Origin: Azorinus chamasolen
Taxonomy: Eukaryota > Mollusca > Bivalvia > Cardiida > Solecurtidae
Assembly (NCBI GenBank): GCA_963576725.1
Contig: OY755242.1
Span: forward strand, 30,589,225 to 30,653,224
Reading direction: 5' to 3'
Length of the DNA: 64,000 bases
Shown here: in pieces, positions 9,480-20,607 of the stretch
Numbering within the stretch: position 1 is the stretch's first letter
Layout of the letters: every line of letters begins with the position of its first letter
Translations under genes and position numbers: made by a program
The notes under the pieces: generated by a model
What the model was told of the DNA's origin: nothing
Seen by the model: only the letters and a program-made list of their open reading frames with translations
The model's database searches: none

Positions 9480-10665
9480 CTAATCTTCATTGAGGCCCAA
9501 AATATACGATAAAAGAGATTTTAATTTTAAAATTGTTAATTATCCTTTTCTAGATGGAGATGTGCCCCGTTCTACATCTTATGGGGTTTATATTTCTCAA
9601 CTTATTCGGTTTGCCCGAGCCTGTTCTTTGCTTGAAGATTTTAAAAGTCGTTATTTAGTTATAACTGATAAACTTCTTAAGCAGGGTTACAGATATCACA
9701 AACTTCGGGAAACGTTTTCTAAATCTTATTATCGAAATTTACCACTCATTAGTAAATATAATTGCAATCTACGGGCGTTACTGCAACAAGGCATTTCTCA
9801 ACCAGACTTTTATGGGGATGTTATCTACAAACTTAGGAAAAATCGTGGTCATATCCATTTCCATGATTTGTTTATAAAACGCATTAAAACATTTAAGAAG
9901 AAAGGTTATGATCCCATTATATTGCAACGCACTGCATGTTTGGTTATCGACCCTTTTACAGTCGGTAGCTACGCTTCCGTCTTTACTTGCGCGATGACAG
10001 GCCGATGGTAGTACTCTATGATGGTATACTCTTAAACTCAGATACGGGATGAGCTTACCATACTCATGTACTACTTTTTCCCTGTCGTGCCCTTAACGGC
10101 TTACCTGCAGGTGCTCTGACTTCAGAAAAGTCATTGAGTACATATTTGACGGATTGTCACAGTTATTATGCGATGTTTTACATGTTGTCCTGTGTTCACC
10201 GTCGCCTATGTTGTGGGTAAGTCCGGCGGGGATACCTTTATTTACACAATTTATAAAGCTAGGGTGACTTTGAGAGAAGTGTGAGGTTAGGACGTCCGTA
10301 ACCGGTTTAAACCCCGAATGGTGTTTTTGCTACTGACCGTGTCAAGGCTGTACTGTCTTTGTCACCCTTCCTTTTGTTTGCCTTGCGTCTTTGTGCTTGT
10401 GATTTTGTTCATGTGTGTAGTGTTTGCCTGGTTCTTGTGTGTCTGTAGGCGTTTTCTGTGTTCATCTCGTGTGTGGGTGTGCGTTTGGGTGTGTGGTTGT
10501 GTATATGTATGTTTGGGTGTATGGTTGTGTATATGTGTGTTTGGGTGTGTGGTTGTGTATATGTGTGTATGTGTGTATTATGCTGTCTATCGGTACTTTG
10601 GTGGTGGTTGCGTCTTGTATGTGGCTTTGCCTGCTTGACTTTACTACTTTTCCATTGCAGACAGA
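9480..10665 (+). mobile_element. Element X, 5'-truncated copy C
   Basis: A coding fragment (9,490-10,011) is followed by a roughly 650-bp tail. The tail has CATGTACTACTTTTTCCCTG, AAGTCCGGCGGGGATACC, GGTTAGGACGTCCGTAACCG, the CCGGTTTAAACCCC core, a TG-rich GTGTGTTTGGGTGTG stretch (10,460-10,570), and the terminus GACTTTACTACTTTTCCATT near 10,655. The same order appears reversed at 24,427-25,598. No RT core is present. Confidence 0.65.
9490..10011 (+). pseudogene. Element X C-terminal coding fragment (copy C)
   Basis: It gives 173 residues starting within the YDKRDFNFKIVNYPFLDGD motif and running through STSYGVYISQLIRFARACS, KQGYRYHKLRETFSKSYYR, QPDFYGDVIYKLRK and KKKGYDPIILQRTACLVIDP to a stop at 10,011. 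The frame is open, but the protein is only the end of a longer RT-containing polypeptide and there is no native start (the apparent first codon is not the gene's own). It lies directly after repeat B. Confidence 0.7.
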
Positions 10666-10679
10666 ATATTTATGAAACG

Positions 10680-11320
10680 ATTTTAAAACAAATACGCTTG
10701 GCATAAACACATCATTTTCCCTTAACTTTGTTCTAGGGATCTTTGTAAACTGGTGTACACTTTATTTGCTTTATTAAACATATTATGAACGTAGTCCGGT
10801 ACTAGTCCAACTGAGACCTTGTACATAAAATTAGTCTTGCAGAATTATTCTCTCATGAATATTAAGAATATTATGAATATTGTTTCATTGAGTCAGATAG
10901 TGAGAAATAAAATTCCAGCAGGAAGAGACAATAGGATAGATTATGTTTTTATTCGAGATAACAGCAATATATTAGTTGAGATTTTCTTTTTTTATTTTAT
11001 TATGCACGCCTAACATTTGTTTTCCCTTTGACGAGTTGAAATGTTAGATTGAATGAAGTTTCCGGAAACTTGGCTCTCTTATGGGGAGATGTAATAATTA
11101 TTAATAATGTTTTTGTTTTATCAGTTTTAAGGAAATTCCGTTTGTACGACACCAAGTTTCTAATAGATTTAAACAAGTCTGCAAATTGGCTTCTAGCGTG
11201 TGTTTTTTTTTATCTATGAACCCCAGGTATTGTTGTATCGTCTGCATACACGTCAGTGTTATCAATTACATTTGAAAGGGAAAAAGGGAGATCATTAAAC
11301 AATATAAACAATAACAACGG
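10680..11320. other. No gene recognised
   Basis: AT-rich sequence. Short ORFs (for example 10,819-11,013) show no motif. From about 11,130 the minus strand begins to show degraded LINE RT downstream sequence (CTTGGTGTCGTACAAACGG on the reverse strand), with too many breaks to annotate. Confidence 0.35.
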
Positions 11321-11330
11321 TCCTATGATT

Positions 11331-12640
11331 TTATCCTTGGGAATCACCACAGGATACACTTTGCTCCAAGGACATAATACTATTTAGACTTACTCTTTGC
11401 TTTCTTCCACTCAGATATGATTTAAACCATTCAACTGTAGTTTGAGAACATTTGTATATAACTAGTGTTTTTAACAGAATAGTATGGTCAATAAGATCGA
11501 AAGCTTTTTTTAAATCTACAATGCTAACACCAACAATAAAACCATCGTTTACTGGCTTCAACTATTTATCAACTATATGCACTAGAGCAGTTCTAGAGCT
11601 ATGTTCTTTCTGAAAAAACTTGGTGTCTGGACAATAATAAATTATGAAGAGAGGTGATCCCCCGAAAGCAAAAATTGCAAAACAAAAGGAGAAATTTATT
11701 GAGTCTGTTCATGAGCAGTAATTGAAAGTGCAACACTGCTCACGCCACCTAGCACCGGCTTAAGTGGTATTCAATGTTTTACGAATCAAAAGTACTGAAA
11801 ATCATGATCTCGAAGGATCAGAAAGTATAACAACACTGAGAATGAAGTACGGGGCGACGTTTTACGACCGCCACAAAGCACTTAACACGTGCTGTTGTGA
11901 AACTTATAAATTCTGAACAGAGGTGATCCCCCGAAAGCAACAATTGCAACACAAAAGGAGATAATAAGATTTTATTTACTCAAATAATTAGCAAGGGTGT
12001 TGTGAATATGTTTCTCAATAAGTGTTGATAAGGTGGGAAATATAGATATAGGTCTGTAATTATTAACATCATATATAGAGCCAACTTTGAATAAAGGATC
12101 CACCTTCACGGATTTCCATATATCTGGAAATATACTTTGCGATATACTTAGATTATTAATATGAGGCACAATAGGACATATTATGTTTGCCGACAATTTC
12201 AACAACATTGGACCAAGTTCATCAAGTCCAGTTGATTTTGAATCATCTAGATTCATCTTGCGTAATTTTTCTTTATTTAAGAGTGGAGTATTAAAAACAT
12301 CGGCATTGGAACACGTTGAATTACAAAGTATTTAACAGTTCTTAAAGCACAGGCAGGAATATTCTCTTTCAGGTTTGTAGCAATATTTGTTAAAAATGTA
12401 TTTAATTCATTTGACATTTGTTGTGAAACGTTAGTCTCTACGCCATTAATACTGAAGCTGCGAATAGAAGATTTGTCGTCACTTGGCGCTCTAGATGCTT
12501 TAATATCTTCCATGTAGTGGAAGGGATCATTTTGACCCTCGATAATTTTGTTTTAGTATAATGCCTTTTTTGATGCGCAAATTTATGCACATTTTGCGTT
12601 TCGAACTGCCTTCAGAATTGGAATATATGTGTACCTTATT
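11331..12640 (-). pseudogene. LINE reverse transcriptase remnant (CR1/L2/Jockey-like)
   Basis: Minus-strand pieces, in order, are a linker at 12,513-12,277, the RT N-terminal part at 12,256-11,972 (KSTGLDELGPMLLKL, NNYRPISIFPTLSTLIEKHI), a piece at about 11,632-11,562 (KFFQKEHSSRTALVHIVDK then stop), and 11,561-11,331 (VDLKKAFDLIDHTILL, WFKSYLSGRKQRV). These are RT motifs 0 to A and beyond. The catalytic YADD-type box is not found because the sequence decays below 11,331. The element is split by a 320-bp insertion at 11,641-11,960. Confidence 0.8.
11641..11960. mobile_element. Short element with direct terminal repeats, nested in a LINE
   Basis: The insertion is flanked by ATAATAA at 11,634-11,640 and 11,961-11,967. 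Both ends carry GAGGTGATCCCCCGAAAGCA (at 11,651 and 11,920). The middle contains GAGTCTGTTCATGAGCAG, AAGTGCAACACTGCTCACGC and AGTACGGGGCGACGTTTTAC. The same sequence occurs at 36,709-37,108 with full 118-bp terminal repeats. There is no ORF, so it is a non-autonomous element, either a miniature LTR (TRIM-like) or a dimeric SINE. Confidence 0.65.
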
Positions 12641-13145
12641 ACTTATTTAACGCTAAACAGCACGGTCAGTAAATGGTTGTTTGTGTCGATAAAACAAGAA
12701 AAATGGATTGCTACGGAAACCAACGGAACAGTTTTCGTCATTGGCCGAAATCTGTCGTAAGACATACCGGAAATAATCGGTCGATGTACCTGTATGAGTT
12801 AGCTCCCTTTGACGGTTAAATTTGTATGGTACCATTGAACGGTATATTTAGCATGTGGTAAGATGGGCATATTGCCCTATTTTCGTGAATAAAATCTATT
12901 ATGTAGGCCAACAACCAGTGTCGACCATTGTACATGTGGTAACAACCTAATTAATATTCAATGCGTTGTTCCGAAATAGAATTGGAGTCATTCAGAACTT
13001 GGCCGAATATGTCCGCTGATTTCCGTACAAAATCTCCGTAATAAAAAGGTGGCTCCTTTTTAAGAATTTAGCAGTATTCGGATAGCGATAATATTTAGCT
13101 GAACAAATATATCCTTTCGGAAAATGGGTTATAAGCATTATTTTT
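12641..13145. other. No gene recognised
   Basis: Noncoding sequence with two ORFs of 60 residues lacking any motif. It ends at the TIR element starting at 13,146. Confidence 0.35.
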
Positions 13146-15541
13146 ATGCCCCCAAAGCTAGGCTTTGGCGGCATATAGTGATCGCACCGTGCGTCGGTGT
13201 GTGGGTGTGTGTGTGGGTGGGTGGGTGTGTGGGTGTGTGTACCTTTTGTCCGGAGTATATCTCCTTTGTCACATCAGCTACGGATACCAAATTTGGTGTG
13301 TGAGTTCATCTTGGGATGGGGGAGTGTCGCGTACCATTTTCATGTCACTGTGACCTTGACATTGACCTTTGACCTTGATTTTACAAAAAGCTTGTCCGGA
13401 GCATATCTCCTTTACCTTACCAGCTACAGATTCCAAATTTGGTGTGTAAGTTCATCTTGGGATGGCGGAGTGTCGCGTACCATTTTCAGGTCACTGTGAC
13501 CTTGACCTTGACCTTTGACCTCGATTTTAAAAAAAGCTTATACCTTACCAGCTACAAAACGCTTGTCCGGAGTATATCTCCTATACCTTACCAGCTAAGG
13601 ATTCCAAATTTGGTGTGTGAGTTAATCTTGGGATGGAGGAGTGTCGCGTACCATTTCCAGGTCACTGTGACCTTGACCTTGACCTTTGACCTCGATTTTA
13701 AAAAAAGCTTATACCTTACCAGCTACAAAAAGCTTGTCCGGAGTATATCTCCTATACCTTACCAGCTAAGGATTCCAAATTTGGTGTGTGAGTTCATCTT
13801 GGGATGGAGGAGTGTCGCGTACCATTTTCAGATCACTGTGACCTTGACCATGACATTTGACCGATTTTACAAAAAGCTTGTCCGGAGCATATCTCCTTTA
13901 CCTTACCAGCTACAGATTCCAAATTTGGTGTGTGTGTTTATCTTGGGATGGCGGAGTGTCTCGTACCATTTCCAGGTCACTGTGACCTTGACTTTGACCT
14001 TTGACCTCGATTTTAAAAAAAGCTTATACCTTACCAGCTACAAAAAGCTTGTACGGAGTATATCTCCTATTCCTTACCAGCTAAGGATTCCAAATATGGT
14101 GTGTAAGTTCATCTTGGGATGGAGGAGTGTCACGTACCATTTTCAGATCACTGTGACCTTGACGTTGACCTTTGACCGATTTTACAAAAAGCTTGTCCGG
14201 AGCATATCTCCTTTACCTTACCAGCTACAGATTCCAAATTTGGTGTGTGAGTTCATCTTGGGATGGCGGAGTGTCGTGTACCATTTCAAGGTCACTGTGA
14301 CCTTGACCTTGACCTTTGACCTCGATTTTGAAAAAAGCTTATAGCTTACCAGCTACAAAAAGATTGTCCGGAGTATATCAACTATACCTTACCAGCTAAG
14401 GATTCCAAATTTGGTGTGTGAGTTCATATTGGGATGGAGGAGTGTCTCGTACCATTTTCAGATCACTGTGACCTTGACCTTGACCTTTGTCCGATTTTAC
14501 AAAAAGCTTGTCCAGAGCATATCTCCTATACCTTACCAGCTATGGATTCCAAATTTGGTGTGTAAGATCACCTTGAGATGGCGGAATGTTGCGTACCATT
14601 TTTAGGTCACTGTGACCTTGACCTTGACCTTTGACCTCGATTTTACAAAAAGCTTGTCCGGAGCATATCTCCTATACCTTACCAGCTACGGATCTAAAAT
14701 TTGGTATGTGAGTTCATCTTGGGATGACGGAGTGACGCGTATCATTTTCAGGTCACTGTGACCTTGACCTTTGACCTTGATTTTACAAAAAGCTTATACC
14801 TTACCAGCTGCAAAAAGCTTGTCCGGAGTATTTCTCCTATACTTTACCAGCTACGGATTCCAAATTTGGTGTGAGTTCATCTTGGGATCGAGGAATGTCG
14901 CGTACCATTTACAGGTCACTGTGACCTTGACCATGATTTTACAAAAAAGGTTGTCCAGCGAATATCTCCTATACCTTACCAGCTACGGATTCCAAATTTG
15001 GTGTGTGAGTTTATCTTGGGATGGCGGTGTGTCGCGTACCATTTTCAGGTCACTGTGACCTTGACCTTTGACCTAGATTTTACACAAAGCTTGTTTGGAG
15101 CATTTCTCCTATACCTTACCAGCTACGGATTCCAAATTTGGTTTGTGAGTTAATCTTGGGATGGCGGAGAGTCGTGTACCATTTTCAGATCACTGACCTT
15201 GACCTTGACCTTGACCTTTGACCTCAATTTTACAGTCCGGAGCATATCTCCTATACCTTACCGGATACAAAAAGCTTGTCCAGAGCATATCTCCTATACC
15301 TTAAACGTTGACAATCAACCCAGGGTCCTTTTTAATTGAGAATGACTTAGGGTCCTTTTTAACTAAGTTTTGACCCTTGGCTCTTTTCTTAGGTATCATA
15401 ATCGTCAAAGGTTCTGTTTCTAATGTTAAGAACTGACTCTTGTGTCATTTTTTACAGCATCAAAATTTCATGTTACACCTGCATTACATTGTATTGTTTT
15501 TCCGCCAAAATACATTTCGGTGTCAAACACTTTGGGGGCAT
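13146..15541. mobile_element. Non-autonomous TIR element carrying a tandem array
   Basis: Perfect 12-bp ends are ATGCCCCCAAAG (13,146-13,157) and CTTTGGGGGCAT (15,530-15,541). Inside are a GTGGGTGTG-rich leader, the 13-unit array and a unique AGGGTCCTTTTTAA-containing tail. There is no transposase. A smaller relative with ATGCCCCC ends lies at 29,749-30,054. The class is unknown, and only the element structure is supported. Confidence 0.65.
13247..15300 (+). repeat. 13-unit tandem array (about 145 and 170 bp units)
   Basis: Units run CTTGTCCGGAGCATATCTCC, CTATACCTTACCAGCTACGG, ATTCCAAATTTGGTGTGTGA, GTTCATCTTGGGATGGCGGA, GTGTCGCGTACCATTTTCAG, then GTCACTGTGACCTTGACC and TTGACCTTTGACCTCGATTT. 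Longer units carry an extra AGCTTATACCTTACCAGC of about 25 bp. The long open frame across 13,439-14,344 follows from the unit composition and is probably not a gene. Each unit has nuclear-receptor-type half sites, reported separately. Confidence 0.9.
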
Positions 15542-15984
15542 TTGTCACCCGTGACGACTCTCTTGTTATTATATGTATACTTATACAGCTTCTGGTAGTG
15601 ATTGATTAATACGAAAAATGTGCATAATACATCTTTAAGTACGCAACTTTATTTCCGTGTATCCTATAATTATTTAGATCAAGTCTTGCCTTAAATGTGT
15701 CTCTTTATTTCATAGCGACCCCGTGTTGCCTCAAAGGTACATGTTTATCAATATTAACATACACCGTTTCTATAAAAGAATTAGGTACTTCATTAACATT
15801 AGAATTTCCATTAACCAACCCCAATCTGTCTTTGTTATATCACATAGAAAATCTTCCTCCTTAAAATACTTGAAAGACCTGTATTTTATGTAATTTTAGT
15901 TCTCTTTATGATTTTGCTGTAGAATGTATAGTGATCACTTAAGCAAAGTTTTGGAATTACTTATTCTATACTGTTCTTTTAAAG
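15542..15984. other. No gene recognised
   Basis: AT-rich sequence between the TIR element and the next LINE remnant. No ORF of note or repeat was recognised. Confidence 0.35.
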
Positions 15985-17560
15985 TTGTATAATTGTATGT
16001 ACAAGTTTTCAAAGCATATGAAACGTATTGTAATAACAACACTGTACAAAGGCGGCAATAAGAGAAAGGACGACCAAACTAGTTATAGGGCAATTACATT
16101 GTCTTCGGCTATATTGAAGCTATATGAGACTTTTGCTTTCCCGTTTTAAATCGGAACATATTTGCTGTTTTAGCCCGGTGCAATGTGAGTTGTACCATGT
16201 CGTCTTTTCTGTTGAGAGAATGTGTTTACATTTGTATGGAGAATAGTAGTAAACTGTACGTATGCTTTTAGATGTTAAGACTGTCTCTGATAAGGCGTGG
16301 CGTGATGACCTTTTTTCAAGCTACACGAAATGGGAATTACGTCATGGAAGGCAATCGTGAATTTGCATGTATATCTGGAGAGCTGTCTTGTATTTAAGGG
16401 ATTCAGATCTGATGTTTCCCCCATAGAGGTAGGGACCAGGCAAGGCGGGATACATTCGCCGTTCCAGTATCTCTGCTTCATCGATGGGCTTATTCGAAAA
16501 TTGGTTTAAAATCAAACGTGCAGTTATAGAGTGCTTTGAGCTTTAAAGTCAATATTCGAAGACCTGCAGACGATGGTATCGATGAACGTGATAATAATAC
16601 TCATCTTGATATACTATTTAGTAATTTTTAGTTAACCCTGCTATTGTTGAAGATGCAAACGCTAAGTTAAGATGCACCGTGTCGGGAGTAGAAGGGTTTT
16701 GTAATCAGGGGTTGAACCCTCTCACACCTAAAAACAGTATATAGAGCTAAAGTATTGCCGAAAGTGTGTTATGGGTGTGAGATAATACATCAGTTGAGTG
16801 ACTCTGATCTATTGTTACTTGAACGGAGCGATCGGTTTTGTTGCAAGCTTATGCAATGTATATGCACAAGAACAAGACTATAATAGGTCTGCAAGGGTTA
16901 TTCTCGACTAAATCAGAAGTTGACTCTCTTTGGTCAGCTATGCAACCTTGGTTTTGAATCATGTGTTAAAGATGTGTTTTTCATGCGTATGACTTCATTT
17001 TTAAATACCAGTGGTAATCAAATGGATTATTTTAGTGATATATTTGATGTTCTGTCAAATTACGCTATAAAAGTTATCTGGATAAGGATGCATGTGATGA
17101 CGTTTTCCCTGATAAACACACATGGAAACGCATCTGTAAAATGTCGGTTAAGCACCGGGAGAATATATGCGGTATTCACAGTTATCTGAAGAAATGTTCA
17201 CACTATTCAAGTGTATACACTCTGTATATCAAGAGAGCATTATTTGGTTACTTTATAAATGTACTCAACTTTATGAAATCGTCACATAGTTATTATCTCG
17301 TATCAACCCTAATGAATATGACTATGTCATACTTGTGGATCAATATTTACTAATGATGTAGAATGCGTACGTACTCGTTTTGAGACGTATCTATGCTATG
17401 AATTTGGTTTGTCTGTATAAGAATCCTTCAACAGTCTTCATAATGATGTTTACATTGGAGTTCTTCCTGGTTCTCCAGTCGATACAGTCTACATTCTGTT
17501 GAATGACGAGTATATTCATTTTCTTAAAGTTCTACATTTTAGTAAAATGTGGTGTTCTTT
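15985..17560 (+). pseudogene. Decayed LINE, RT and C-terminal region
   Basis: Plus-strand RT motifs appear in several frames: TTLYKGGNKRKDDQTSYRAI followed by TLSSAILKLYE (about 16,030-16,120), DLFSKLHEMGIT-like near 16,310, VGTRQGGIHSPFQYLCFIDG (about 16,430-16,490), KVCYGCEIIHQL near 16,755 and LLLERSDRFCCKLMQ near 16,815. The catalytic DD box is not preserved. Many stops and frame changes indicate long inactivity. The C-terminal part (16,920-17,350) reads in short frames. Confidence 0.75.
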
Positions 17561-17847
17561 CATTCACTAGCTGGGTGAATGCAACACAAACTTTCTTATA
17601 TTCTTCATTCAATGTAGCTATAAGAATATAAACTTGTAATTATAAATGTAAGATGAAGAGTGTACTGATCCTGGTTAACACTACTATCGGTGGACTATGA
17701 GACTATAAAGCACTGACAGTGCGGCCTGTTCGATTACTCGTATAACTTTTTAATCGGTGCTATCTTAAATGTGCTCATTATGAATATATACACCATGTAT
17801 ATCAGGGATAATATGGATGATAATTATACATATTAAGATACCTGTTT

Positions 17848-18290
17848 AAGTCCGGCGAGGATAACTTTATTTACAATGTTTGTTTACCTAGGGTGACTTT
17901 GAGATAAGTGTGAGGTTACGACGTCCGTAAACCGGTTTAAAGCCACAGTGGAGATATTGCTACTGACCGTGCCAAGGCGGTTCTCTCTTTGTCACCCTTA
18001 CTTTTGTTTGTCTTGTGTCTTTGTGTTTGTGCTTTGTTCATGTTTGTCTCTGGTGCTCATGTATTTGTTGGTGTTTTCTGTGTTCTTCTCGTGTGTTTGC
18101 GTGTGTTTGCGTGTGTTTGGTTGTGTTTGTGTGTGTGTGACATGCTGTCTATTGATGTGTTGGTGGTGATTGCGTCTTGTATGTGACTTTCTACTGTATG
18201 TGTGTGTATGAGTATAAATTGCTATGCTTTCTGTAGGTGTTTTGGTGTGTGGCTTTTCCTGCTTGACTTTACTACTTTTTCATATTATAT
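17848..18290 (+). repeat. Element X 3' tail, copy D
   Basis: It starts at AAGTCCGGCGAGGATAAC and carries GGTTACGACGTCCGTAAACC, CCGGTTTAAAGCC, CTGACCGTGCCAAGGCGG, a GTGTTTGCGTGTG stretch and the terminus CTTGACTTTACTACTTTTTC. It contains tail only. A 60-bp stretch at about 18,188-18,245 repeats part of the terminal block (GTGTTTTGGTGTG versus GTGTTGGTGG). Confidence 0.65.
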
Positions 18291-18389
18291 TACTTTGCCT
18301 TGTATTGTATAAATAGTTTGTCATAATTGCATGCATTTTAAATTTCCTGTTTGTATGTTTAACTCTTGAACATTTGGAGGAAATTAAGA

Positions 18390-18835
18390 CATAGACTACT
18401 AGTAGTACTACTATTACTTCTACTACTTCTACTACTACTACTACTACCCCCACCCCTACTACTACTACTACTACTACTACTGCTACTACTATAACTACTT
18501 CTACTAACACTACCATCACCACCACCACTACTAATACTACTACTGCTAGTACTACTGCTACTGCTACTTCTACTAGTAGTACTCTACTATTACTACTACA
18601 ACGACTTCTGATACTACTACTACTACTACTACTGCTGCTGCTACTACTTCTTCTACTACTACTAGAACTAACATTACTACAACGACGTCTACAACTACGA
18701 CGTCTATTACTACTACTGCTACTACTACTCCTGCTACTTCTCCTGCTTCTACTACTAATACTATTTCTACTATTACTAGTATTGCTATTACTACTTCTAC
18801 TACTAGTACTATTACTATTGTTATGATGTCACCTG
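18390..18835. repeat. Imperfect (ACT)n / (AGT)n microsatellite, about 445 bp
   Basis: Dominated by CTACTACTACT with TTCTACT, GCTACT and AACACTACC variants. The minus strand gives long valine-rich reading frames that are artefacts of the repeat. A shorter related tract lies at 19,455-19,525. Confidence 0.9.
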
Positions 18836-19086
18836 CTGTATGCACGAAAACCGATTGTGTCAGCAAGTCAATTTCATACATTTTTACCTCGTATTTCTTT
18901 AATCCCGCATGACAATGTCTACGGTCTATATGATCCTTTCACATACAAGTTGAACAATCGATCTATACTTCTTATTCGTCATAATTGTCTTTGAATTTGT
19001 AAATATTCATGAATTTGTATCTCTCAACAAACACAACTTTCAATCGACGGATTGAAGCGGAAGTGGAATTATTTATTATCTTGTCT

Positions 19087-19297
19087 CTGATTGGCTAATG
19101 AATATTTTCACTTTGAAGCCTCTGAGATGCTTAGCAACCGGAGATTTCAATCTATTCTTCGGTCCGCGCTTTCCAAATAAATCGGCCGAATTTCGAACGG
19201 TCCGTTAGAATGATATTGCTTTTGAAAAGGTTCACAAACTTTGGAAAGGTTCACAAACTTTGAAAACTGTTATTTAAAGATGAATTCTGGTGGAAAG
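19087..19297 (+). promoter_or_regulatory. Possible promoter and tiny first coding exon
   Basis: GATTGGCTAATG (inverted CCAAT box) at 19,089-19,100 and CTTAGCAACCGG (an RFX X-box-like half site) at 19,130-19,141 precede an ATG at 19,280. The ATG opens MNSGGK and reaches a GTATTG donor at 19,298. A direct repeat GGTTCACAAACTTTG lies between. No downstream exon could be identified, so this is tentative. Confidence 0.25.
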
Positions 19298-19454
19298 GTA
19301 TTGATTTTTATAAATGTATAGATCTATATTTATTTTAATATAAATATAGAGCTATATTGAAATGTTCTTAATATTTAATGTGGAATGATGATAATAGAAG
19401 AAAATAAAAGTTAAATAAAATATTTGTCTTTTTGTCCACACTCTGGCCCGTCCT

Positions 19455-19525
19455 GACACTATTACTCCTAATTCTACTCCTACTACTACCTCTACTACTA
19501 CTACTACTACTACTTCTACGACTAC
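19455..19525. repeat. (ACT)n microsatellite
   Basis: CTACTCCTACTACTACC followed by CTACTACTACTACTACTAC. A short version of the array at 18,390-18,835. Confidence 0.85.
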
Positions 19526-19539
19526 CCCGTCCCAATTAC

Positions 19540-20600
19540 CCCCTTACGTCCACGGTTTTAGTACACTGATAAGCTGACCCATCACTTTATCTCAGTGCAT
19601 ACTGCAACAATTACAAGATAATTATATAGATGCGCTAACGCGACAATCGCACACCACACTGCAGCCAGGGAGGGTGCCATATTGACCTGTAAGTTTTCTT
19701 TGATAGAATAATTCATAATAATTCATAACCCTTTACCCCATAGAAAGGGCAAGCAGAGCAGATCCAAATCAGACGCCACCTGATTACTATGTTAGCTTAT
19801 GAAATAATACAGATCTTTTTTTCACAGGACCAAACATTCTGTTCCCATGCAATTATAAAAGTCAAGCAATCACTATTCACGGTGTTTGTTATTTCTTATA
19901 TGAATGTTCACTGAGTTAAGAGATGAAGAAGATGTTCCTTTATTCGCCAACTTTATTCCATTATAAACGACGTATGAATATTCATGTAATCATTTTGATA
20001 GTTTTCCATAACCACACAAAGCAGTACCTACATGAGCAGTCTGATCTGGGTCTACTGTTTGCAAAGGCGTAAAATACAATCTCTATCACATAGAGGGTTG
20101 GTTAACTCTATTCCTTAGTATTTAAAGGCCTTTATAAATAGAGTCGATCTAGATCAAACTGTTCTTGTAGTAGCCGTCTGACCAGGGTCTGCTCTGTTTA
20201 TTTTTGGAATAGTATATATCTGATTGTACAGTTTGCGCCATTACCTATATGTCCAAGTGTCATTATTGTGCCATTATTTTTATAAGTGTTTACATTAAAC
20301 AGCAGCACTGCGTTTAGTCTGATTTTGTGGTAATATTACTTTATGCAGCTAATAGTTCTCTGTCTTCCAGTAGAGTAGAACCTCTCTAAACCGGATGATA
20401 CATTAAAAATTTCTATTGGTCTTAGATATAGATGGCAGCTTAATGCAGGATGAGCGTGGCACAGAAAGCCAATCAAGGAACTTTATGTATGACTTTCAGC
20501 CTGCATTAAGCAGCCTAATGCTAAAAGTATTTAAATTCTTCTCTACTAGAAATCCGCTGCAGAAGAGTTGTACTGTATAACTCTTTCAAAAACGCCAATT
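19540..20600. other. No gene; degraded hairpin-MITE sequence
   Basis: No ORF of note. At 20,033-20,075 (CATGAGCAGTCTGATCTGGG then TCTACTGTTTGC) and 20,140-20,200 (GTCTGACCAGGGTCTGCTCT) are degraded arms of the hairpin MITE family seen intact at 53,595-53,665. Confidence 0.5.
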
Positions 20601-20607
20601 TTGTAAA

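Noticed and set aside
10318..10706. Cys/Val-rich ORFs of 80-106 residues
   Set aside because: Produced by the TG-rich stretch of the element X tail; several frames are open at once.
13439..14344. 301-residue open frame in the tandem array
   Set aside because: It follows from the repeat units and runs across units of different length. The sequence is array-derived with no start or splice context.
18280..18881. Valine-rich minus-strand ORFs
   Set aside because: Artefacts of the (ACT)n microsatellite.
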